A stretch of DNA of 64,000 nucleotides from Amoebidium appalachense. Lineage: Eukaryota > Ichthyosporea. The translations under genes were made by a program, and so were the position numbers. Shown here piece after piece: positions 46,395-63,634 of this stretch; positions within the stretch are counted from its first letter, which is position 1; every line of letters starts with the position of its first letter. The stretch lies in assembly GCA_963693365.1 (NCBI GenBank), contig CAVNZM010000003.1:8556001-8620000 (forward strand). Direction: 5' to 3'. Below the pieces are notes generated by a model, which was not told the DNA's origin, ran no database searches, and was given only the letters and a program-made list of their open reading frames with translations.

Positions 46395-47142
46395 AGCGGA
46401 GGCGGAAGGGGGGCACCACCTATCCTTTCCTTCCGTCCTTAGTCCCCCCTCCCTTCCCTCATCTGGCCCATCAACTCCTCTCGAACCTTCTCACCACCAC
46501 ACTCTCCTCCCCTCCCCCCCCCTCCCCCCCCCCCCCCCCCCCCCCCCCCCACCACCACCACCACCAAAAAAATAGAAACAATAAATAAATAAATAAATAA
46601 CCAAAAAGAAGAAGAAGAAGAAGAAGAAGAAGAAGAACTCGAGAAGATCTTGAAGAAGAAGAAGAACTGAGAAGTAGAAGAAGAAGAAGGAGGAGGAAGA
46701 GGAGGAGGAAGAGAATATGCGGGGGATGACGTGCACTCGGTGGCCTATCGCACATGGCGCCTTGCTGCCCTATGAACCCGCCGGCATGTACGCGCCATCA
46801 ATATATCCCCCCCTGGCCCTGCCCCCCTCAAAAAAAGGTTTTTATCTGCGGGTTTTGAAAGTATTGCGAACGTTGGTTTGCGGATTTGCCCCATGCACAG
46901 TTTGTATTCTCCCTGTGATGGCACGTGTGCTTCCTAACTGCCAAGCCTTAGAGCCCCTGCATCCACAAATTTATAAGACGAACTGTTTCAGAAGCTGCAG
47001 CTTGGTGAAACGAATCCGAAGGTGTGGCACAGCAGGAAAGATCGAGACCCCAGCGTTTACAATCTAGGCTAGGGCCTCCACGTGTGTGTGTGTGGGGGGG
47101 GGGGGGGGAGGGGGGAGGAGTAGGAGCCGAGGGGCGAGCGAG

Positions 47143-47226
<84 letters not shown>

Positions 47227-47240
47227 ACCACCACCACCAA

Positions 47241-47272
<32 letters not shown>

Positions 47273-48016
47273 GGGGGGGGGGGGGGGGGGCTTGTATAGG
47301 CTAATGTGGGCACGTGTACACCTCAAAACAGCTCGATCGTGTTTGTCTTCGTTTGGCAGCACTAGTGGAAACGGCATTTTCATGCAATGGCACCGACACT
47401 CAGTCTGGGTACGTGCTGTGGTATACGTCATATATACATGCTGTGGTACACGTCATTGCGCAAGCGCGCGCACACGCGCACACACACACACACGTTTGGG
47501 ACCTGCAACACAAATTCGGACACAGCCTCTCAGCCATTTGTACAAGGCCAAATCGAATCTATCTATTGGGACGCACGCACACGCACACAGTCGGGTACTG
47601 GGGTAGGAAGAAAGAGAAGTCCGACTTGAGGACTGAAGCAGCAGATGTGAACCCCCCCCCCCCAAAACACACACACACACACACACACTATAAAGAAGAA
47701 GAAGAAGAAGAAGAAGAAGAAGAAGAAAAAAGAAGAAAGAAAGAAAGAAAAAGAAAGAAAGAAAAAGAATTCGCAAACAACCCATCTTTCCCCCAGACCG
47801 GGACGTGTCGCCTTGTCGGTTCGGATGAAACGAAACACAAAGACAACTGGGTTCGAACTGCTGCCCTGCACCAGCCTCTTGTTAAAATTCTAAAAATTCA
47901 ATTCTAATCCGTCAACCTACACCTTCTAAATGCCCACAGGGCAACATGTACATGCCCAAATCATGGTCATCAGTGCACTGTATATGGCAAGTAACACAAT
48001 GTTTCCATTGGCCCAT
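45430..48016. other. Intergenic; dense simple repeats, no gene recognised
   Basis: C-rich tracts occur at 45720-45800 and 45910-46010, G at 46369-46394, C with CCA at 46513-46565, GAA-type repeats at 46606-46712 and 47695-47768, and a very large homopolymer block at 47145-47290. Short frames such as 46940-47060 lack convincing splice or family support. Confidence 0.5.
47143..47290 (+). repeat. C84-CCA-A24-G26 homopolymer block
   Basis: About 84 C residues are followed by ACCACCACCACC, about 24 A and about 26 G. It is one of the longest homopolymers in the window, and its length should be treated as approximate. Confidence 0.85.
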
Positions 48017-49068
48017 TTACAGGCTCGGAATTTCCACCGGTAGCTTTTCTCCTTCTTTGAGGATTTTGAGGGAGAAGTCGATGAATGGCACTCCTTGTGT
48101 GAGCGATCCCATGCTCAGCACGTCGATGTCTGCACGTGTGTGTGTGTATGTGTGTACGTGTACGTGTGTGTACGTGTACGTGTGTACGTGTACGTGTGTG
48201 TACGTGTACGTGTGTGGGTACGTGTACGTCTACGTGTGTGTGTGTGAGTGTGTGTGTGTGTGTGTGTGCGAGCGTGGGTGTGTGTGGTATGTATGTGTGT
48301 GGGTGTGAGTGTGAGTGAGTGTCAGTGTGTGAGTGAGTGAGTGAGTGAGAGAAAGAGAGAGTGTGTGTGTGGTGTGTATATACGTGCCTGTGTGAGTGTG
48401 TGGATGTGTGTGTGTGTGATGTCCGAGCGCACACACAAGCGTGGAAATGTACCTGTGCTTGTGAAATGCATGGGTGTGAGGGTGTTCGTGCATGCACGTG
48501 TGTGTGCATGGGTGTGTGTGAGTGTGTGTTTCTAATCAGTGGGTGCATGCGTATGGACCATTGTGAATGTTTGTGTGTGTATATACGGACAGACGTGCAG
48601 GTGCATTTATGTAGATTTGTATGTGGTGCATATGTGGTGTGGGTGAGAAAGTGCAGGAGCACATGCATCCCTCCCCCTATGCATTCCTCCGCCTATCCAT
48701 CCCCCAACACCCCCACCCAATGCAACAACTTCAGCTTACCCCCCTTCCATCCACATCTCACTCTCTCCCAGTCACATCTAACCCACCAATCAGCTATCGG
48801 CTTTCTAGGGTATGGTAACCTCATTCACAGCTGTTACATCCTCTCTTCCCAGCTCTCAGCACCGGAATCTTGATTCATGCAACCCCCCCCCCCCCCCCCC
48901 CCCCCCTCTCTTACGAAAAAAATAAATCAAAAATAAAACAAACAAACAAAAAAAAAGAGAATAATCACATTTTCCCACACCCGACACCAAACAAACTCAT
49001 AATCTCCCTCTCTCTCCTCACACCACACCACACCTGTTTCAAACACCACCCATTCAAGTCATGCCTGC

Positions 49069-49111
<43 letters not shown>

Positions 49112-49946
49112 ACACCCACCCACCCACCCTCCTGTCCCACCTCCCTCCGTGCGCGGAACCACCTCAACCTCTCAGGACTTGTATAGGTTTCAAGCCAAAA
49201 AACACATTATCGTTAAGGGGAAAAAAAAAAGAAAAAAAAAAAGATGCACGACCACAAAGGGGTAGGGGGGGGGGGGGGGGGGGGGAGGGCAGGCACGTAC
49301 ATGGGCAGAAGTAGTCTGCCACCGTGTCCCTCGTGATGCCGCCACTGGCCTCCACAAGCACATGTGGGTGTGCCTCCTTCAGCAGCTTGGCTGTCATTGG
49401 CTAAGTGTCAGCAGCCATACAGTGTACTCACCACCCCATGCAGACACGTCTCTCTCTGCCTCTCTGCCTCTGCCTTAGGTCCCTTGGTCTTCCCCATTCC
49501 TAATCTTTCCACTTTTGACCCCTAAACCTACTAACACCTCCCCACGCCCTGCCACCAATCACCCCCCCCTCCCCCCCCCCCCCCTCCTCCTCCCCACACA
49601 CACCCTCCCACCTGCCTTCATTTTAATAATCCAACCCCTCTCTCCCTTCCCCGGTTATCTTTCCAGCTTGCCACCTGCTCTCCCTGTCTCTTCTTCTTCA
49701 CTGTGATATCCACAACTCCATCTCTCTACCAAACATTTAACACTCCCTATCCATCCCCCCCCCCCCCCCCCCCCCCCCGGCGGCTGTGATTGTCATACTT
49801 ACTCCCCATGTGTGCTGCAACCAGCTTTGTGTTAGCCGTTGTATGTGTACCTGGCACTTTACAACACATTTTTACCCCCCTCCCCCCAGTTCTCCCTCAT
49901 CCCCCCTCTGTCCTTCCTCCCCCCCCTCCCCCCCCCCCCCCCCCCC

Positions 49947-49982
<36 letters not shown>

Positions 49983-50090
49983 ACCATCTGCCTTGAGTCC
50001 TTCTGCTGTGAAGTTATCGAGCATCACCACATCGGCACCGGCATCAATTGCTTCTTCAGCCTCGGCACGGCTCTGGCACTCCACCTGTGT

Positions 50091-50139
<49 letters not shown>

Positions 50140-50602
50140 TGTGTTTTTTTTTGGGGGGGGGGGGGAGGGGGGAGGGGGAGGGGGTGCACGAGTGGTCAGT
50201 GTTCGAACTTGCAGTTTAAAACAGAAAAAAAAAAATGAAATCCCTTAAATGCAAGCAGTGCAAAAAAGGAAGTCAGGTTTAGACACATTAGGGAGACGAG
50301 TTAAGTGTAACGAGCAGACACACGAAGGGGCAAAGGCGATGTATGGTTACCATCTGGGGGGGGGGGCAACATGTACACACCTCGATTTTCATGGAGAACC
50401 CACAGACAGACCGCGCCTGCTTGACCGCATTGGTGATGGACCCTGGTATGGGGTGGGTATACCGTGTGAGATATGTGGTTGGATATATACCGTGTGATAT
50501 GCAATGTGGATATATTATTCTGAGATATGCTATTTAAATATACCATTTGAGAATCTATTTGAGAAATGCTATTTCGATATACCAGGTGAGATTTTTTTTT
50601 TT

Positions 50603-50633
<31 letters not shown>

Positions 50634-52097
50634 GGGTTGAATTTGAGGACAACCTCAACCCAAGATCATGTGAAGAAAAAAAAAAAGAAAAATGCTGCAT
50701 CATACCCCTCTCCCCCAAACAGAATAAAAAAAGAAATAAACTTAGAACAATTCGCACCAATAAAACCCATCATTATCACCACCAAAACATCACAGCAAAG
50801 AATTACGAGGAACCAGTGATGTATTTGTGAGCGTGTGAAACCATCTCTATATGATCCCCTCCTTCTCTTCCCCCCCCCCCCCCCTCTCCCCACTCACCCC
50901 ACCTCCCCCAAAAAACACAACCGCCAAAACCCAAAATGACCCCCCTCCTCCAGCACTTTCCCCTTCATTCACTTTTACCACCCCTCCCTCTCTCTGTTTT
51001 TCGATTTTGCTTCCTGAGAGTTACCTGAACCCACGTGGGTGCCAGTGTGCTCATGAGTGTGTTTGTGTGTGTGTGTCTGCATATGTGTCAGCATATACTC
51101 GTGTACACCCGTATGCGCATGTGTGTGCGCGAGTGTATGTGCGTTTGCTTGTCTATGCACTACGTGTATGTACATGGGGTTCTGTCCGTGTGCGCGTATG
51201 GGTATCTTGTGTGCGCCCACGTTTTCAGCGTGTGCATGTGTACGCATCTCTGTGTGCCTTCACGTGCATGTGTACGTGTGCACGTGCATGTGCACGTGCA
51301 CACACACGTGCACTGGTACGTGTGCACGTGCACACGTACACGTGCATGTGCACACGTACACGTGCATGTGTACGTGTGCACGTGCACGTGTGCACATGCA
51401 CGTGTACGTGTGCACATGCATGTGTACGTGTGCACATGCACGTGTACGTGTGCACGTGTACGTGTGCACATGCATGTGTACGTGTGCACGTGCATGTGTA
51501 CATGCATGTGTACGTGCATGTGTACGTGTGCACGCGCAAGTACCTGTAGTCCACACGTGGTTATCCTTGAGCATAACCATAGCACTCAGGTCCATGCGAT
51601 GTGTGTCCACCCCCCCCCACCAGCAGGGCATACTTCTCCACAAGCCGGAACCCTAAAACCACCAACCACCGTCAAAAAAGCCCCCCTTCCCCCCCCCCCC
51701 CCCCTTTCCCCCCTCTTCTAACCCACCAACACCACTGCCACGGCGACCAAATTCACACAAGCACACAGAACGCCAAGTCACCACCTACTCGAGCACCCAC
51801 CGGTCCGCCATCTCTCTTCCTATCGAATTGACCCTTCCCTCTCCACCTAAGCCCCCCTCCCCCCCCCCCCCCCCCCACCTCTCCACCATGCTTTTCTCAT
51901 CCATCTCTCTTCCCTACCCCCCCCCCCCCCCCCCCATCCCCTTATCCCTCTAGCCCCCTTCCGCCCAAAGCCATCCAATCAAGCAGTAGCACATCCTTTG
52001 ACCAATCATTTGCCCCGATGCCTTCACAACCCAACTGCCATTTTCTTGTTATTCTTCTTCTTTTTGTTTTTTATTATTTTTTATTAATATTATTATT

Positions 52098-52128
<31 letters not shown>

Positions 52129-52380
52129 GGGGTTCAAGAAAATGAGTGGGTGGGTGGTGGGGAGGGGAGGGGGAGAGGGGGGGGGGGGGGGAAGAGAGGG
52201 GGAGGCTAGGAGGTAGGACAGGCAGAGAAGACAAGTGGATGGATGTGGGTTTAACTTGAGCGAGGGGGGGGGGGGAGGGGGGGGGGGGGGTTAGTCTGGT
52301 GGTCACACACACACACACACACACACACCCGAACACACACACACACACACACACACAACATCCACACACACACACACCCG

Positions 52381-52413
<33 letters not shown>

Positions 52414-53490
52414 ACACACCCACATACATACCTGGTGTTGTCTTCCTTGTGCCGGCAATAACCCCCTTAAAGCCATGCTGCGCCTTAATATCGGCCATCT
52501 CACGTGCCCTGCAAACCATCCGGCCATTTGGGTTAAAGCTAAAAAAAGCACAGCTACAGCGTGCCACACACTCACACTCACATCCATCTTCATCCCTCTA
52601 CCTCCTCATGTGTATGATATTTTCTGCTACCCCCAATTCTTTTCATCATTCCTCGCACGTTTACAGGATCCCTCCTGCCTTGTTCATTTATTCACCCCTC
52701 TTCCCTCCCTCCCCCCCCCCCCCCCCCCCCCCCCCACCACCAACAAAAATAAAACAAACTTGAAGCCCATCCCCAAAACCGTGTAGTATCCCACATACAC
52801 GCTTTCACATTGTTATCACCCCCCCCCCCCCCCCCCCTGTCCCGCCCTCCCCTCCCCTCTTCCCCCCCCCCCCCCCCCCCTCCCCCTCCCCCCTCTTCCC
52901 TGCCAGTTATACTTTTTGAGTCCTCACACCAAAGTCCCCAGTTATCCCTTTCAGCTGCTCGATAGGTGCTCTGCCCAACCACTCTTTCCTCTCTACACAC
53001 CCTACCTCCCCAGCCCGTGGCATTTGCCTGTTCCCTCTCCCACCATCCTTCCTCCACCCACTCCATTCCTCCTCCCGCCTTTCCCCTCCTTTTCGAGGAA
53101 TCCCTTCTCTCCTCTCACCCGCTTCCCACCCACCCACCCACCTCCGCTTTATCGAACCCATAACCTACAAATCATCTTCCCTGCCCCTCTTCCCCCCGTT
53201 CCCCTTCCCCGCGCCCCAAAAACCACCACGCCCCACCACAATTCCCTTTTTACCTTGTTTTTTCTACACACACCTCCCCCCCCCCCCCCCCCCCCCCCGT
53301 TCCTTTGCCCTGCCCCATCCCTCCCTCCCCCAGCCGTCACCTCCCACACCCACCCAGTACGGAGTTCCCCCCCCTCCCCACCCCCTCTAACCGTGGGCAT
53401 GTAAAATGTTGCTAATTACCTGCCCCCATCCCCCCCCCCCCCCCCACACACACACACACATTGAGTGTTGCTATTTTCATTCCCCCCCCC

Positions 53491-53521
<31 letters not shown>

Positions 53522-55083
53522 ACACCCACACACACACGTACTGTGTTGCTATGCCGCTGGCCCTCGCCAGCATGTTGAGTGCGGTCCTCTCCCCCATCAG
53601 CAGGTCACGTGCCCTGCCCTTAACCACAGCAACCACTATGCGCCCCTTGGGCGTGGTGCTGGGGTCAAGCAGGGTCCCCTCTTCATACAGCCACGTCACA
53701 CTGCACCCCCCCGTCACTATACTGCACTGACACGATACTAGCAGGTGCAAGGTGTGTATTGGTCGTGCATGATATGAGAGGCAAATTAAGGGTATAGGCT
53801 ATGGGTTCAAAAAAAGAATGTATGTGCCACTTATCTGCAGCCAAAGATGTACTGTGCAAAACTTTGAAAGCACTACCTCCCCCCCTCCCCCCTCCCTCCC
53901 CATACCATCGTTACCAGGAAAACCCCACTGAGCCCCGCGATTCTTTCCGCCAGTAAAGCATGCACAATGGATCGAAAGGAGTAAAAATAGGTGGGAAGGG
54001 AAGATTGTAGGGCGGGGGAGGGGATATAGGTTCACAATTGTTTGCCCCCTCTGTTTGCCCACTCGGCCCCCCCTCCCCCTCTCTCACCCTTCTCTCCCCT
54101 TGCATCCCTCTCTCCCTCCTCCGACAGCCCTGCGTCCTCCCCTCCTTCTCCCAGACAGAAAGGAGTAACGTAGGGGATAGAGGAGGTTATGGGAGGAAGA
54201 GAGGTTGGTGCGTAAAAAATCGGCAAGGAGGGAGACAAGGGGGGGGGGGGGGGGGGGGATGCGTCGGTGATAAGGGGCAAGGAAACGTTGGGCAGTTGCG
54301 CTTGGAGATAAACGGGGAGGGGGGGGTGGGGTTGAGGACGGGGGCGGGGGGAGATTGCATACGTGCAGTTAACTTGGCGGAACACTTCGTTGAAGAACGG
54401 GACACCGCAGACCACCCCCTAAAAATAGTACATAGTTAGGCTTGTAACAGGCTGGGGCCTTGGTGGGTCAGCTAAACGGTGCCCCCATCTGGGCGTTGAG
54501 AGTTCCCTTCACGTCTTCTACCTAACACAGTAGCTGAAGCGTGAGTTCGACTTCAAATTCGAAGGAGCTCTATGCAACGGATGGAAGACGAACCCACTAA
54601 ATGGCCAGAGATGTTGAATGTGTGTGTTTTTTAGGAATGCTAGGCACGAACAGCTCCGTTGCAGGAATCCGCAAAGTAATAAGAAGGGTGGATGTGAGGT
54701 GGTATCTCGGAAGTGTTAAGGAGTTGGAAACCAGGGGCGGGGGGGGGGGAGGGGGGGCAGGGGGAAGAAGGGGGGGAGGGGGGGGGGGGAGGGAGAGGGG
54801 ATGGGAGGCAGGGGAGGTTGAGTGAATGGGTGAGTGGGGGGGAGGGGGAGGTGGTTTAGGTGGGGCGGACTGGGGATGGGAGGGGGGAGGCGGGCTGGCA
54901 TCCCACCTTCGCCTTGCACAGTAGTGTTGCTGTCTCCATCTTGTCGCCCACCACAAAGCCGCCATAGTCGAAGGAAGGAATGTCCTCTTGGAGCCACGCA
55001 GTAACCGTCGTGGTCCAGTTGGGCGGTAGAAGACATGAGTGAGGTGGGGGCTTGCTGATGATTTGGGGGGCGGGAGCGGCCAT
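48017..55083 (-). CDS. QPRT: Quinolinate phosphoribosyltransferase (nicotinate-nucleotide pyrophosphorylase, EC 2.4.2.19)
   Basis: The enzyme converts quinolinate and PRPP to nicotinate mononucleotide in de novo NAD synthesis. Nine exons: 55083-54907, 54418-54363, 53700-53542, 52508-52432, 51652-51544, 50442-50381, 50084-49985, 49390-49301 and 48129-48017. All splice phases agree except for one extra base in exon 5. The product is about 313 residues, close to the usual 290-300. Landmarks: [13 protein letters not shown] near residue 30; [15 protein letters not shown] at 60; [20 protein letters not shown] at 110; the substrate-binding AGTRKTTPG near 149; MLKDNHVW near 184; [11 protein letters not shown] near 212; VVMLDNF near 232; VEASGGI near 258; and [20 protein letters not shown] near 279. 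A C9 run (51610-51618) inside exon 5 shifts the frame between YALLVGG and VDTHRMD. The rest is intact, so an assembly error is the simpler reading. The start is the first ATG with the expected N-terminus. Confidence 0.95.
51230..51540 (+). repeat. Alternating purine-pyrimidine tract rich in CACGTG/TGCA in a QPRT intron
   Basis: About 300 bp alternate R and Y almost without break, as mixtures of GTGCAC, GTACAC, CATGTG and CACGTG. The tract ends at the donor of exon 5 (51543). It is a strong candidate for Z-DNA and cruciform formation. Confidence 0.8.
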
Positions 55084-55764
55084 TTTTTAGATTTCTTTCT
55101 GATTCCTGCAGGGCTCTTTACTAATGGGCTTTTAGGGGGTTGGGAAAGTTTCGTTTTCTAAGTTTTGTCTGAGATGAGCCTCAGGCCATGCCACAGGCAC
55201 AGGGTTGGAACAACGTACATAAGATGCACTGGGTTGGACTCGACTCGGCCAACAACAGGTTGGCGAACAACTGCGGATCGAAATAGTACTTTAACGGGCT
55301 TTCAGGCTGTCAGAAATAAGAAAATGGTATAAATACAGTAGAAAATGTTCATGGCTAGTACATTTATACAAATATGTATATATATCATGTCTTGATGTTT
55401 TACCTACAAGTCTACTCTGTGTGCTTTAAGAATTGTAAACCCTGGTCAGGTGTGTTGCGTGAACCAATCGCACACCGGCACTACAAACATTTGGATTGGT
55501 CAGGAACGCATCGCCATATATAGTAAGCTTATGCAGAACTGGATTGGATGACATGGCAGCAGGATCTTCCGGCGGTAAACTTTGCGCGCGATCCTGTGAA
55601 CACGGTACACCTGGGTGTGTGTGGAAGATGGAAGGAGGCCTTGACCGTGTGTGTACGCGCCGTGAAGCAAACAGTGCGTAAACCCCACGTGAAAGTACGT
55701 GTGTATGTGTGTGTGTTTCTTTTTTTAAGGTTTTTTCTTTCTTCCTCTTTTTCTTTTCTTTCTT

Positions 55765-55795
<31 letters not shown>

Positions 55796-56665
55796 GGGGA
55801 GGGGGGGGGGGGTTGCCGATTGTAAATCCCTTGTTATTGCACATGTTGCCTTGTGCACTCAATCAGACACATGTACCACTGATGGGCAAGTACCACTGAA
55901 TTTGCACCGGTTCGCACGTTTTTTTTATTTTTTTATTTTTTACTATTTGCAGCGTTAAGACCGCTGCTATGTCCAGTACAAAAGAGTACGCACCGTTATT
56001 AAATTTTGTCTTGCAACAGTGTACCACGAATGGTCCCCGGAGACACGTGGTGGTGGTGGTGGTGGTTGGGGGGTTGGGGGGGGGGGGGGGGGGGGGGGGG
56101 GAAGGTGGGGTGGGAGGAGGATGGGGAGGGGGTTTGAAGTGCAATGCAGGCGATCTTATTTGTTAACTTAATTATTATAAGGTGTGCTTTCGTTTGTTCA
56201 CTGGAGCTGTTCGTGAGGCATTGGTCTGGCTATGTACAAGGCCGAAGGCCCCTAACTAAATAGAATATACATGTGCCCACAGCTCCGGATATGCGGAAAG
56301 TTCGCACATTATGGCAGACCTGACATTCGTTCTTGCACTCAAGCTACTAGTAGATAATTCATTCGCGGTGTTACAAGCTATTGGATCCATGATAGATGCC
56401 AAAATAAGCAGACCATGCAACACAGTGACTGTGACAATTCCATGCGTCTCTTCATTCACTGATTATATCTCTTACTGCATGCAGACACGCTTTGGGTTAA
56501 TAAAAAAAAAAAAAAAAAAAAAAAAAAGAAGAAGAAAAAGAAAAACCACGACTTGACAGATGGAAAAAAAGAACGCAACCAAATCATAAAACAACAACAT
56601 CACCAAACCAGGTTCAACTTGCTCAACATGCCCTTCATACAGTCCCCGTCCCCATCTTCATTCAT
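55084..56665. other. Flank between QPRT and the ankyrin exon; no gene recognised
   Basis: Upstream of the QPRT start there is no clear TATA box. T- and G-rich runs lie at 55720-55812 and 56050-56102, and an A27 run at 56502-56527. A short open frame at 56311-56540 ends in this A run and is unsupported. Confidence 0.45.
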
Positions 56666-56839
56666 TTATACACTCATGCTCCCCACCCCTTGTAACGTTT
56701 GCGAACTTGACAAGTCCGGTCTGTGGTATGTGGCTACTGCATCCTGCAAAAGATCAACCACGGCAGGATAGCCCCCTGTCGTAGCTACCTCGATGGGGGT
56801 GCGCCCGGAGGAGTCCTTGGCTTGTGGGTCAGCACCGGC
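56666..56839 (-). CDS. Last exon of an ankyrin-repeat protein
   Basis: After the acceptor TTGTTCTTCAG the exon encodes 57 residues: AGADPQAKDSSGRTPIEVAT, TGGYPAVVDLLQDAVATY and a serine-rich tail, ending in TGA. The GADP...GRTP...A...G...VVxLL spacing is a canonical ankyrin repeat, and introns often fall before GAD. Upstream exons should lie at higher coordinates but were not found within the satellite region, so the gene is incomplete here. Function unknown. Confidence 0.7.
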   Translation of the reverse strand, partial: AGADPQAKDSSGRTPIEVATTGGYPAVVDLLQDAVATYHRPDLSSSQTLQGVGSMSV

Positions 56840-56939
56840 CTGAAGAACAAATAGTGAATGACACTCGGTGATGAATGCAGGATGCGGACCAAACCGCTGA
56901 TGCGGAAACATGGAAGCGCTTGATGGATTGGTGCATCAG

Positions 56940-58590
56940 CAATCTTGCGCGAACATCCAAAACATATCAAACCCATCTAGGATATGCAACTGTATATTAA
57001 TGGATAGCTTTTGGATATCCACACGATATGTAGGATGGTTTCAGTCGAACATATCAATACCATCCACTGGATATATACAACATGTCTATTTCCTCCTGAC
57101 CTCCAACCAATGTCCAATATGTATGTAGTTGCATGCTTAGATAGTGATCAAGATATTGCACCCCCAATAGATATCACATATGGATATCCATGCTGTACCT
57201 CCATTGGGCATCGTTATGATATCAAATATCTGGATATGCAATCAATGCATATATGGATACATAAGTGCACCTATAATGGCCATTAAATACACATTAGATG
57301 CATATGAATGCAGACATCAAACGCCACCTGGTTGGTTCGGCATGTATTGGATATTAGACAGATGCCCACAATGGATATCGACGCTGGATATCCAATGATG
57401 GAATTTCAACTGCATTCCTCCGTTGGATAGCTATATGGATATGTAACATTCTGGATATCCATTTGGATGCTTAGCTGTATATTAGACTGGATCAGTAACA
57501 ACATATCCAATACATGACTGACAAGGATATCCGATCAAAATCCCCATACAGATATCAAGATATCCCTGTAGCAAGACATGCAATACACCTAACAAGTATA
57601 TCCAATGGCGGTCTATAGTGGATGTCCATATTGGATATCCATTATAATATCCAGATGGATCGCTAATACATGTGCACTTGACCCCAACGCTAATGAACAA
57701 TGCATGCCCATATTGGATACGTTCCATGGATATCCATTCCGATATCCAGATACATACGCATTTGCTTGTCCACTAGACCCTCCTATAATAACCAAAGCAT
57801 GACGATTCCACATATCCAATTAGATCACCAAATATGGCTCTGACGGTTATCCATATACACCCGCACGCTGATGTCCAATAGACAATCATACTAAGACACA
57901 ATGGATAGCTATACTGGTTATCTAGGCTCAACATCCATACAGATATCTTGATACAGCTGCATTTGCCCATCCACTAGACCCTAATACTAATATCCAATGC
58001 ATGACGAAAATACATATCACAATAGACCCCCATACCGATCTCCAACGGCTATCCATATGCACCCCTGCTTACCCATCCAATATATGTCGATATTCATATA
58101 CAATGCATCACCATTCACAATATCTAATTTTAATATCCAACATGATATGCGGATACATACACACCTACATATGCACTCGGCACCTATGTTGATACCTAAT
58201 GCATGAAAAACAAACATATCAAAGTAGATGTCCAACCTAATGCCTAACACTTAACAAACATACATGTTTTGGGATATCCATTTACACCCGTATCTAATAC
58301 TTAAAATATCACTATAACAGCTATCTGGGTTGATACCCATACAGATAGCCAGATACATCTGTAGCTACATCTCTAGGGTATATCCACTGGATTAATTGCA
58401 TAATTTTGGTACTGTATATCTGCAACATATCTATGCCAGTGTGTATTTGATGTGTAATAAGGCCTTTCCGGATAAACATTATACATCTTTACCGATCCAT
58501 CGCATAACCATATGATGGCTAATGACCACCATTGATAAATAATTTATGTCTGGCCTAATATCTATCACATAAGTAATACTTATCCACGGT
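56940..58590 (+). repeat. 1.6-kb diverged satellite rich in GGATATCC and ATCCA
   Basis: GATATCCA, GGATATCC and CATATCCA recur every 20-60 bp. Longer units share CCACTAGACCCT followed by AATATCCAATGCATGACGA-like sequence (57770-57800 and 57972-58005). Open frames here are repeat artefacts. Related motifs occur at 1640-2380, 4730-5400, 30312-30355, 50440-50600 and 62530-62710. Confidence 0.75.
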
Positions 58591-58654
58591 ACAAAGTTAC
58601 ACAACCACGTTATACTCGGTTCCACAAATCAAGGGGAAGAAATAGATAAAAAAG

Positions 58655-58659
58655 AGGAA

Positions 58660-58704
<45 letters not shown>
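58655..58704 (+). repeat. (TA)n microsatellite
   Basis: About 21 TA units at 58662-58704, just downstream of the transposase stop. Confidence 0.9.
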
Positions 58705-58708
<4 letters not shown>

Positions 58709-58730
58709 ATTGCCTTAAAAAAAAAACAGA

Positions 58731-63161
<4,431 letters not shown>

Positions 63162-63285
63162 CTGCATGTGTTTGCCACGTTTTAATGAGTAGCGTGTTTT
63201 TGTTTTTTTGTTGTTTTGTTTCTTTCTTTATGCATTTCTTTAGGGTTTCCTTTGGGGGCCCGGGGGGGGGGGGGGGGAGGGCCTC

Positions 63286-63329
63286 TTGTGTGTGTGTGTG
63301 CCTCGTGTTTGTGTGAGTGTGTCCCAGAA

Positions 63330-63378
<49 letters not shown>

Positions 63379-63381
63379 GAA

Positions 63382-63451
<70 letters not shown>

Positions 63452-63464
63452 CTTCGTGTGTGTG

Positions 63465-63537
<73 letters not shown>

Positions 63538-63551
63538 CTCGTGTGTGTGTG
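63286..63551 (+). repeat. (GT)n microsatellites with CCTCGT or CCTGAATGTTT spacers
   Basis: Three GT runs (about 63332-63374, 63386-63450, 63470-63536) are separated by short spacers, two of which share GAATGTTTGTG. Confidence 0.9.
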
Positions 63552-63634
63552 TTATATAAAGCAAAAACGGGTGCTTAACTTAACCTACGTTTACATCAAT
63601 CTCATAATTACAGATTATGGGTTTTGGTTTATTT

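Noticed and set aside
46717-47067. 116-codon plus-strand frame between GAA repeats and the homopolymer block
   Set aside because: Composition is partly protein-like, but there is no splice or family support, and the opposite strand is equally open.
47820-47880. GGGTTCGAACTGC resembling a tRNA T-loop
   Set aside because: No matching acceptor stem, D-arm or anticodon arm could be found in the flanking sequence.
56311-56556. 81-codon plus-strand frame ending in poly-lysine
   Set aside because: The tail is an A27 homopolymer and the frame has no homologous feature; it may be a retroposed sequence but no boundaries were visible.
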